NCBI GenBank assembly: GCA_029820045.1
Contig: JALGVE010000009.1
Coordinates: forward strand, 1-40,631
Length of the DNA stretch: 40,631 nucleotides
DNA from: Candidatus Zipacnadia bacterium
Lineage (GTDB): Bacteria > Armatimonadota > Zipacnadia > Zipacnadales > UBA5352
Direction of reading: 5' to 3'
A program made the translations under genes and the position numbers. Every line of letters begins with the position of its first letter. Position 1 is the stretch's first letter. The notes beneath the pieces are model-generated. The model was not told where the DNA came from and searched no databases. It was given only the letters and a program-made list of their open reading frames with translations. Positions 34,123-40,631 of the stretch are shown piece by piece.

Positions 34123-36630
34123 TCACTGCCCGATCCTCGCCGCGGCGAAGGTGAACAGGGCGAAGAACAGGTCGTCCCGGTCGAGTATGTCGGGCATGCG
34201 CATCCAGACGTAGATGACCTTCGCGCCGCGAGGCTCGGAGGCCCGGTGCTCAACGTAGACGATGCCATCGCCGTAGCTATTGCCGGCATCGTCCTTCAGC
34301 TCGGCTAAGGGCAGGTACACGTCGCCCTCTGCCGTCAAACCCCTGGTTGCGGGACGCCAGCGGCGATCTCCGCTGCTCGGGAACGCCGCCTGTTCGGGCA
34401 GACCGGGCAGCGCGTTCGTGTCCAGGTGAAAGCTCAACTTCACGCCCGCCGGAGGCTCCTCCCAGCCTCTTACCTGCGCCTGTGCCGGGACGTCGTCGCG
34501 CTGGTTGGCGCCGCTGCCGGCGATGGGCAGCCCAAGCCGACCGGCTGCGACCTCGGTTTCGCCCTTCTCGTTGTAGTAGAACGGGAAAGGCTGATGCGGG
34601 ACGACCACCAGCAGTCCGCCCTCTCGCAGATACCTGAGCAGCGCTCTCTCTATGTCCCCCTGCTCTCTGAAGGTCTGCAGGTAACGCTCGCCGGCGGCGT
34701 GCACAACAAGCGGCAGCGTCTTAGCATTGAACACCTCAGGGTCGAGGATGTCCTCCCAGCCAAGCTCTTTGATTTCCAGGCCCACATCCGCCAGCCAGAA
34801 GGCGACCTCGCCCTCGTAGCCGGGCAGGATGCCGATGGTCTTGTCCCGGTAAAGCTCCGCGAGCGCCGTGGCCCTTTCCGGGTCTGGGCTCGGAGGCCGA
34901 GTGGGCGCCTCCACTGCGCTGTAAGGCGTGGCCTTGAACCGGGCGGCGTAGTCGCGCGTGAGTTCAACGTATTTCTGACCGTCCTCCCAGCTTGGCTCGA
35001 TCTCGGAGCCCTCGTACCACTCGTTCCACGAGGTGATGAGCACCCAGTCCGGGTCGGCCTTGATGGCCTGCTCCCACAGCACCCGGTAAGTGCTGCCATC
35101 CTGGCGTTCGGCGTTCAGGCCCGGCGTTCTTATCTTCCTGTCATCGTAGCCGGGGATTACCGTGAGGCAACTGATCCTGGCGCGCTGCTTAGCAAGCTGC
35201 ACGGCGCTGCCGAACTTGCTGGCGCTTAGCTTGCGAAGCTCCTGGGGGCTCTTGCCTCGCACCCAGCCGCAGATGTTGTAGGTGTGCACGCCATCGAAGG
35301 CCCGCGCGAAGCTCTCCCGGTAGCCGTCGGCGATGAGGACGAAGTCGTCTTCATAGCTCTCCTCGACCTCCGAGATGATCGCCGGCCACGAGGTCAGAGG
35401 CACCTGGCCCATGACTCTGCCGTAGACGAAGATGACCGGTTTGCCGTCCAGCTTCAGAAAGGCCGGATGGGAGCCGTAGTTGTTGAGAAGGTAGAGCAAG
35501 TCGTCCACGGCCTGAGCAATTTGAGCGCGCCCCTTGCCCGGCGCTTTCTCCCAGTACACCGTGGCCTTGAAGCCCTTGTCAGCGGCGTGATCGAGCAGCA
35601 TCCGGAAGGCCTGGTCATCGAAGGTGCCCTGTCCCCACCAGCTTGAGATGAAGCCATCCAGCCCATGGCTCTTCGCCATCTCAATGTGCCAGTCAATGAT
35701 CTTCGGGTCATGTGAGTCGTAGGGGCCTTTCTCCGGGTAGTGTGCGATGTTGGACATGTAGTGCTTGTCGGGGTCTACGTCACGCCAGGAACCCCTGCCG
35801 CCGTGGCGCTCCGGGCTGCGATACCACGGGTAATAGAACGCCAGCACCTGGCGCGGCACGCGCTCGTAGCGTCGGTCGCGGCGCTGGCGCAGGAACTCCA
35901 GGAAGCTCGTCCTCCTCGCCTCGCTGGCGACTGCATCCGGCAGTGTGAGCTTCATTGAGTCCGACACCTCCCCGATGGCTTCCACGCGCACGTTGCCGAA
36001 GAGGACGCGCGTCGCACCCTCAGCCTTCTCCCACTTGCGGGCGCAGAGCACGATGCCGCCAGACAGCACGGGCGGCGAGTCGTTCCAGTCATCATCCGTC
36101 GCCTCGATGATGGTCTCGCCATCGAGCGCAACGCTGATGGCGTTGCCTTTCACCGTGACGGAGACCTCATGCCAGCCGTTGTCGCGGATAGTCCTGGGTG
36201 AGGTCGCGAGCGGGTTCTCGTCACCCGTGGACCTGCCGCCGGATGCCTTGTGCAGGGCCGTCATCCTCGTGTAAAAGCCGACCGTGTATGCGTTGGCGGG
36301 GCGTTGATAGCGCACACCCACCCAGGGGCCGTCGCGCCAGTCGCTGCCCCGCGAGATGACCTTGAGCTTCAGCGACAGCGTGTAGTCGGCCCACTGCGCG
36401 CGCCCGGAGCGCGCGCCTAGGGCGATGAAGTTCCCCTCACAGTCGGTCCCCTCAAAGCCCTCATCTGTCACTGTCCAGGTACCCGAGTCGGCCTCCCACA
36501 AGGGGTAGCCATCCGAACCGTGCCCGTACGCGGTGAAATCGTCCTTCAACAGGACGGTCCCGCCGAACGCGTGGCTCGACAGGCAAAGAAGCATCAGGAC
36601 CGGCATCAGCACCCAGCGTGCTGCTCTCAT
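34123..36630 (-). CDS. exported GH99-like hydrolase (endo-alpha-mannosidase type)
   Basis: An 835-aa protein. Signal peptide residues 1-23 (Ala-Phe-Gly cleavage). An N-terminal LamG/concanavalin-like domain spans about 25-225 (LLKDDFTAYGHGSDGYPLWEADSG begins it). A GH99-type barrel spans about 262-560: VLAFYYPWYRSPERHGG, YDSHDPKIIDWHIEMAKSHG, LDGFISSWWGQGTFDD, and WNEWYEGSEIEPS with E537 and E540 at the spacing of the GH99 catalytic glutamates. A third domain (about 590-835) with LREGGLLVVVPHQPF looks like a class I amidotransferase/ThuA-like fold. GH99 enzymes cut inside alpha-mannans through an epoxide intermediate (family knowledge). Start has GGGAGAGAGA upstream. It is divergent from the LamG gene at 36940. 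Confidence 0.8.
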   Translation of the reverse strand: MRAARWVLMPVLMLLCLSSHAFGGTVLLKDDFTAYGHGSDGYPLWEADSGTWTVTDEGFEGTDCEGNFIALGARSGRAQWADYTLSLKLKVISRGSDWRDGPWVGVRYQRPANAYTVGFYTRMTALHKASGGRSTGDENPLATSPRTIRDNGWHEVSVTVKGNAISVALDGETIIEATDDDWNDSPPVLSGGIVLCARKWEKAEGATRVLFGNVRVEAIGEVSDSMKLTLPDAVASEARRTSFLEFLRQRRDRRYERVPRQVLAFYYPWYRSPERHGGRGSWRDVDPDKHYMSNIAHYPEKGPYDSHDPKIIDWHIEMAKSHGLDGFISSWWGQGTFDDQAFRMLLDHAADKGFKATVYWEKAPGKGRAQIAQAVDDLLYLLNNYGSHPAFLKLDGKPVIFVYGRVMGQVPLTSWPAIISEVEESYEDDFVLIADGYRESFARAFDGVHTYNICGWVRGKSPQELRKLSASKFGSAVQLAKQRARISCLTVIPGYDDRKIRTPGLNAERQDGSTYRVLWEQAIKADPDWVLITSWNEWYEGSEIEPSWEDGQKYVELTRDYAARFKATPYSAVEAPTRPPSPDPERATALAELYRDKTIGILPGYEGEVAFWLADVGLEIKELGWEDILDPEVFNAKTLPLVVHAAGERYLQTFREQGDIERALLRYLREGGLLVVVPHQPFPFYYNEKGETEVAAGRLGLPIAGSGANQRDDVPAQAQVRGWEEPPAGVKLSFHLDTNALPGLPEQAAFPSSGDRRWRPATRGLTAEGDVYLPLAELKDDAGNSYGDGIVYVEHRASEPRGAKVIYVWMRMPDILDRDDLFFALFTFAAARIGQ

Positions 36631-36847
36631 CGTTTCTCTCTCCCGGAACAGGACTCAGACGTCTCGCGTAAGCGCCTCCGCATTTCCCCGCATCAGCCGG
36701 TTCATCCTGCGCGCCATAGAATGTAAGGAAGGTGGCTGCACGTCTCAGGCAAGGGGGGACAGTCGGCTTTCCCGTGGAGGGCGCTATGCGTCCACGCCTT
36801 GAGGAGCGCACGTTGGACTTCGGCGACCTGAATCCGGATGCTGCCCT

Positions 36848-36876
36848 TTGACGCTGCGTGTGTCTTACCGTATTCT
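36848..36876 (+). promoter_or_regulatory. sigma70-type promoter of the LamG/DUF6067-like gene
   Basis: TTGACG (36848-36853), a 17-nt spacer and TATTCT (36871-36876): 5 of 6 at -35 and 4-5 of 6 at -10. The start of transcription would be near 36883, about 57 nt before the start codon. Confidence 0.65.
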
Positions 36877-36898
36877 GTGCGCATGAGTTCAAACGGGA

Positions 36899-36919
36899 TG
36901 CCCGGCGCGTTGCCGGGCA
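36899..36919 (+). promoter_or_regulatory. leader hairpin before the LamG/DUF6067-like gene
   Basis: TGCCCGGC, loop GCGTT, GCCGGGCA; a perfect 8-bp stem between the predicted transcription start and the ribosome binding site (agaggagg, 36925-36932). There is no T tract, so it is not a terminator; it might stabilise the mRNA. Confidence 0.4.
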
Positions 36920-36939
36920 GGTCCAGAGGAGGCTTTACG

Positions 36940-39879
36940 ATGAAACCGAAGATGCAGCCCATGGTCAGCCTCGCTCTCTTCCTGGCGGCAGCCCTATGCT
37001 GCGCCGTGCCACAGTCGGCCTGGTCAATCCCTCCCGGTCTGCTCTTTCACCTCTCGTTCGACAAGCTCAACACGAAGGCCGACTTCGCCGCTGGTGACCC
37101 GGAGCCGACCGAGGAGATCAACCTCGAGATACGCTCGGTGGAGGGGGTCAAAGGCGCTGGACTGCTGCAGAAGCATGGCGAGCGCTGCAGCTACCAGGTG
37201 CCCGGCAACCTGGACGCGAGCCAGGGGAGCTACTCGGTCTGGGTGAAGCCGCTGAACTGGGACGGTCACAGCGGTAAGTTCCGCCACTTCCTGACCATCA
37301 CCGGCGTGGATAACTACCGAATGCTGCTCTATCTCTACCCCATCGGCGACGAGGCTGTCATCAACTACATCCAGATCAACGCCAAGACCCCTGAGGAGGC
37401 CACCTGGCGCGCCGGGGCTCCCGTTGACATACTCCAGCAAGGGAAGTGGACCCACCTGGTCAGCACGTGGGATGCACATTCAGTGCGCGTCTACGCCAAC
37501 GGCAAGCGGGTCGGCGAGGGCCTGGTGTCGTCGCCTTTACCGAAGGCCGATACCGGCCTGTTCACGGTCTGCCCCATCGAGTTCTGGAAGCATCCGCGGT
37601 GGAGTGATCCCGAGGAGCAGACCATCTGCGACGAGGTGCGCGTCTTTGACCGCGCGCTGACCGATGACGAGGTCCTCGACCTCTACGCCGCCGAGGCGCC
37701 CGGGGGGCTTGTGAACCTCCAGCCGACGCTTTCGTTGGAGATGAAGCCCGATTACTTCGCCAAGTCTATCTCGGTCACTGTGCGTCCGGCACACCTGGAC
37801 GCGGCCTGGAAGGCACGCCTGAAGCAGGGCGCACAGATCACGCTCATCGTCCGCGAGCCGCGCGGCGTTGAACTCGCGAGTCAGACCGGCCCGCCGCCGG
37901 AGGCGCCGGTCGCGCTCGCTGTGCCAGACTGGGTAGATGGCGACTACACGGCCGAGGCCGCGTTGGCGGCTGAGGGTCAGAGGTTGACCGCAACTGCCAC
38001 CCTGACCAAGCCGCCAACACCCTGGCTGCCACCGGAAAAGGACTGGCGCGCGGACCGGGTGCTGGAGCCGTGGACGCCGCTGGAGCGCGAGGGCCACGCC
38101 ATCCGCTACTGGAACGGTCAGGTATCACTGCCCGGCGCCCTGCCGGCGCAGATAACTTCTCGGGACGGGGAGCTTCTGGCTGCGCCTATCCGCCTCGAGG
38201 CTGGCGAAGCCGCTAGCTGGGACGCTCCGCAGGTAATCGAGGAGGAAGCCTATCGGGTCACCGTTAAGGGCGGCGGCAGCCTGGGCCAACTCTCCGCCAC
38301 CTATGAGACGCTCATGGAGTTCGACGGCCTGATCAGGGCGGACCTGACGCTGACCCCGCCAGCGGCAGGCGTCGAGATAGACTCACTCGCCCTGGAGATC
38401 CCTCTGCGCGCAGACGTCGCCCAGTATTACCGCAACCCTACCTGTCAGGACTGGGACGGAGGCGACCTGGCCGAGGAGACCTTCATCCCCTACGCGTGGC
38501 TGGGGACACAAGAGCGCGGGCTGTCGTGGTTCATGGAGTCAACGGAGAACTGGCGCATCGGCGAGGGTCAGCCCGCGATGACCATCCACCGTGAGGGCGA
38601 AGCGGTTACTGTCCGGCTGCACCTCATCAGCGAGCCGACCCGCGTCACGCGCGCCTTGACCTACACCGTCGGCTTCGAGGCGACGCCGGTGCGACCGGTG
38701 GACCCGCACATGTACGACCTGCGCTTTGCGAGCGGCCCGCAGGTCAAGGGCGTCAACATGTTCGTGTACGGATGGGGTCCTCAGATTTCGTATCTCAACG
38801 GTCGTCTCATCGCCCAGAACCCGGAGGACCAACGCGCCCTCATAGATGGATGGCGGGCGAAGGGCATGGAGACTCGCTCGTACACCTGCACGCAATGCAC
38901 GGCGAACATCTCGCCAGAGTACCGGTTCTTCGCTGAGGAGTGGAACCAGCCCTACGGCGCCAGCTTCTCGGGTTACAAGCGCGTGGGCGACAACGCGCCC
39001 TACAGCATGGTGCCTGTCTGCCCGCGGAGCAGCTTCGCGGACTTCCTGGTCTGGTGCGTCAAGGAGCACGTCCGCAATGACTGGGGCGGTGGCATCTACA
39101 CGGACATTGACGGTGCCAAGCCCTGCGACAACCGCGCCCACGGCTGTGGCTTCACCGACGTCTTCGGCCGCTCCGGTCGCACTTGGCCGCTGTACGCGCA
39201 CCGCGGGCTTTCGCGGCGCATCTATGCGGCCTGCCACGACGCGGGTAAGAGCTATCTGGCGCACGCGCACAGCAACTGGTACTCGCTCTTCAACGCCTTC
39301 AACGATGGCTGGTGCCCCGGCGAGCAGTACTCCAGCAAGGTGCTCGGCAAGCCCAGCTTCTACATGGATGACATCCCCGACCGCGTCTGGCGCACGGAGT
39401 TCTGCACGCCCACCACGGGCGTTACCACCTTCCTCCTACCGCAGCTCGGGCGCCTGGCCGGCAAGGAGGCGCTCCAAGACCCCGGGCCGAGCGAGTGCTG
39501 CTGGGCGGCGGCCATGTGCTACGGGGCGCCGTTGTGGGCGGGGTCGGTGACGAGACAGGTGACCGAGGACGTGTGGGCGGCGCAGATGGACTTCGGGATG
39601 GCCGACGTCGAGTTCGTGCCTTTCTGGCGGCAGGGGGAGTTCGTCGCCTCCGAGCCGCAGGTCCGCATCAGCCTCTGGCGCAAGCCGGGCAAGCGGCTGG
39701 TGGTTGTGACAAACTGGGGGGATGAGGACCAGAGGGTGCAGATGCGCCGGGCCGCTGGTGGTTCGCCGCAGTTCCGCGCCGCCTGGAAGGCCGAGGACCT
39801 GTCCGTCAACAATGGCGTGGCAAGCTTCACGCTGCCTGCCAAGCGCGGTGCGCTGGTGATGGTGACAGGACTGGAGTGA
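36940..39879 (+). CDS. exported LamG + DUF6067/GH123-like protein
   Basis: A 979-aa protein starting at the ATG at 36940 (agaggagg 7 nt upstream); the open frame runs 34 codons further up but without a binding site and through the promoter. Signal peptide about residues 1-28. LamG jelly roll about 30-235 (LLFHLSFDKLNTKADF, GKWTHLVSTWDAHSVRVYANGKR cut here as WTHLVSTWD, ICDEVRVFDRALTDDEVLDLY). Beta domains about 240-600. A barrel at about 605-890 with VKGVNMFVYGWG, GIYTDIDGAKPCDN then RAHGCGFTDVFG, like the DUF6067/GH123-type catalytic domain, and a C-terminal beta domain ending in TLPAKRGALVMVTGLE. Cys-rich for an exported protein (CTQCTAN, HGCGF). Probable glycan hydrolase; substrate unknown. 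Confidence 0.75.
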   Translation: MKPKMQPMVSLALFLAAALCCAVPQSAWSIPPGLLFHLSFDKLNTKADFAAGDPEPTEEINLEIRSVEGVKGAGLLQKHGERCSYQVPGNLDASQGSYSVWVKPLNWDGHSGKFRHFLTITGVDNYRMLLYLYPIGDEAVINYIQINAKTPEEATWRAGAPVDILQQGKWTHLVSTWDAHSVRVYANGKRVGEGLVSSPLPKADTGLFTVCPIEFWKHPRWSDPEEQTICDEVRVFDRALTDDEVLDLYAAEAPGGLVNLQPTLSLEMKPDYFAKSISVTVRPAHLDAAWKARLKQGAQITLIVREPRGVELASQTGPPPEAPVALAVPDWVDGDYTAEAALAAEGQRLTATATLTKPPTPWLPPEKDWRADRVLEPWTPLEREGHAIRYWNGQVSLPGALPAQITSRDGELLAAPIRLEAGEAASWDAPQVIEEEAYRVTVKGGGSLGQLSATYETLMEFDGLIRADLTLTPPAAGVEIDSLALEIPLRADVAQYYRNPTCQDWDGGDLAEETFIPYAWLGTQERGLSWFMESTENWRIGEGQPAMTIHREGEAVTVRLHLISEPTRVTRALTYTVGFEATPVRPVDPHMYDLRFASGPQVKGVNMFVYGWGPQISYLNGRLIAQNPEDQRALIDGWRAKGMETRSYTCTQCTANISPEYRFFAEEWNQPYGASFSGYKRVGDNAPYSMVPVCPRSSFADFLVWCVKEHVRNDWGGGIYTDIDGAKPCDNRAHGCGFTDVFGRSGRTWPLYAHRGLSRRIYAACHDAGKSYLAHAHSNWYSLFNAFNDGWCPGEQYSSKVLGKPSFYMDDIPDRVWRTEFCTPTTGVTTFLLPQLGRLAGKEALQDPGPSECCWAAAMCYGAPLWAGSVTRQVTEDVWAAQMDFGMADVEFVPFWRQGEFVASEPQVRISLWRKPGKRLVVVTNWGDEDQRVQMRRAAGGSPQFRAAWKAEDLSVNNGVASFTLPAKRGALVMVTGLE

Positions 39880-39888
39880 GCGCCCAGG

Positions 39889-39944
39889 GCACGGGCGGCG
39901 GCCCCGCAGGGGGCGTCGTGGACGGCGATGACGCGGGGCCGTGC
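39889..39944. terminator. GC-rich inverted repeat after the LamG/DUF6067-like gene
   Basis: CGGCCCCGC (39899-39907) pairs with GCGGGGCCG (39933-39941), 9 bp perfect, with a further GCAC / GTGC pair just outside after looping out a few bases. It begins 10 nt after the stop codon. No T tract. Confidence 0.4.
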
Positions 39945-40068
39945 AAGACACCGAGGTCCCGGCAGGTGCGCGTGTATCTGCCGCGAATACCACACTACCG
40001 CTACCCCCAGCGCTAACGCAGGCTGGCGATAGACGGAGAGGTCGCACACATCTCGAGAAGGGTGGTGC

Positions 40069-40631
40069 ATGTCAGTGACACACACTGCTAGGCGATGGTA
40101 CAGTCTCACGACGATGCTCGTGTTGTCCCTCGGTCTTGCTGCCGTAGTGGTTCTGGTCGGCTGTGGCTCTGACGGCGAACACGCAGCCGGTGGGCAGAAC
40201 CTGCAGCCGACCGAGGACGTAGTGCTCTTCGATGGCGGTGAGGCACCCGCGGAGAAGGAAATCGAGAAGCGCCCCAAGAGCTTCTGCGACGACCAGGTGC
40301 CTGGCATCGCCTTGAAGACCAACGGCCACTTCTACGACCGCGTGGTCAGCGAGTGCGACACCAAGGTACACTCCTTCCACACGCAGAACGGCATAGCCTA
40401 TCAGGTCGAGCTGGTGGGACAGCGCCACATGGACGACCCCGATCTGTTCTTGAGCCGGAACGCGGATCCTCGCAACAATGAGTGGAAGCGGTCGCGGCGG
40501 GTTGATCCGTACATGGACGGCATTGTCTTCAGGTCTACTCAGGACGGCACCATGTACGTGGGCGTCCACGGCTATGACAGCGGGCCGGGCGACGGCACGG
40601 TCGAGTACTACATACACGTGCGCAAGTGCAG
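40069..40631 (+). CDS. lipoprotein with PPC-like domain (partial, runs off the window)
   Basis: Reading is open from the ATG at 40069 to the end of the window (187 codons so far). The start has a purine-rich site (gagaaggg, about 8 nt upstream). Signal peptide with a clear lipobox LVGC (C32: VVVLVGCGSDGEHAAGG), so it is membrane-anchored. The visible mature part ends with a pattern like the bacterial pre-peptidase C-terminal (PPC) domain: SFHTQNGIAYQVELVG, then DDPDLFLSRNADP and GTMYVGVHGYDSG. PPC domains usually sit on secreted enzymes as beta-sandwich binding modules. The full function needs the missing 3' part. The antisense frame over the same bases is a shadow. Confidence 0.75.
   Translation, partial: MSVTHTARRWYSLTTMLVLSLGLAAVVVLVGCGSDGEHAAGGQNLQPTEDVVLFDGGEAPAEKEIEKRPKSFCDDQVPGIALKTNGHFYDRVVSECDTKVHSFHTQNGIAYQVELVGQRHMDDPDLFLSRNADPRNNEWKRSRRVDPYMDGIVFRSTQDGTMYVGVHGYDSGPGDGTVEYYIHVRKC

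Larger units (their letters stand above)
36631..36939. other. divergent intergenic region
   Basis: 309 nt between the minus-strand GH99-like gene and the plus-strand LamG gene. It contains the plus-strand promoter at 36848-36876 and the leader hairpin at 36899-36919. No convincing minus-strand promoter or small gene was found. Confidence 0.6.

Overview
The window is about 40.6 kb of high-GC DNA from a bacterium that uses the standard code (UGA is a stop), has Shine-Dalgarno starts and sigma70-type promoters, and exports many proteins through Sec and lipoprotein signal peptides. The mix is large LamG/GH-like secreted proteins, a sulfatase-like hydrolase, a BNR sialidase-like protein, an MttB-family methyltransferase and URO-D-like genes, with palindrome-rich gaps. 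This is reminiscent of environmental, glycan-degrading phyla such as Armatimonadota, Planctomycetota or Hydrogenedentota. That placement is inference only; there is no rRNA or other marker here.

Layout. 0-2.4 kb: a sulfatase-fold hydrolase with Thr at the usual nucleophile position, facing an unknown 171-aa protein. 2.4-3.3 kb: repeat-rich spacer with a MITE-like element, then a consensus promoter. 3.3-10.3 kb: purH, a sialidase-like protein, glyA, an MFS transporter and folC, so three of five genes use or build folates. 10.3-11.7 kb: a DUF4832-like lipoprotein. 11.7-12.2 kb: a second repeat cluster with another copy of the MITE-like element, 19 nt from the trp promoter. 12.2-18.6 kb: trpL leader peptide, attenuator, a second terminator, then trpE-G-D-C-B-A with no trpF. 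19-28.3 kb: a secreted LamG protein followed by an MttB-family methyltransferase, both subunits of a TPP-dependent E1, a class III aminotransferase and a URO-D-fold protein. This is a plausible catabolic cluster of unknown substrate that lacks a corrinoid protein and E2/E3. 28.3-36.6 kb (minus strand): three large exported GH-like proteins (WbsX/GH99-like, a GH-A-like protein with a frameshift just after its signal peptide, and a GH99-like protein). 36.9-40.6 kb: a LamG + DUF6067/GH123-like exported protein and the start of a lipoprotein with a PPC-like domain that runs off the window.

How it fits together. One half is housekeeping biosynthesis (purine, one-carbon, tryptophan); the other is a polysaccharide or glycoconjugate utilisation locus with an uncharacterised methyl/amino-acid catabolic module. 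The clearest regulatory result is a complete ribosome-mediated trp attenuator: promoter, a 20-codon leader with a WGWWW run, and mutually exclusive 1:2, 2:3 and 3:4 pairings ending in a T tract. The clearest mobile signal is a roughly 190-220 bp element with 11-bp terminal inverted repeats and flanking direct repeats, present in two nearly identical copies. The clearest gene anomaly is the signal peptide at 33.85 kb, which ends at CTC TGA one frame away from its 897-codon mature protein.
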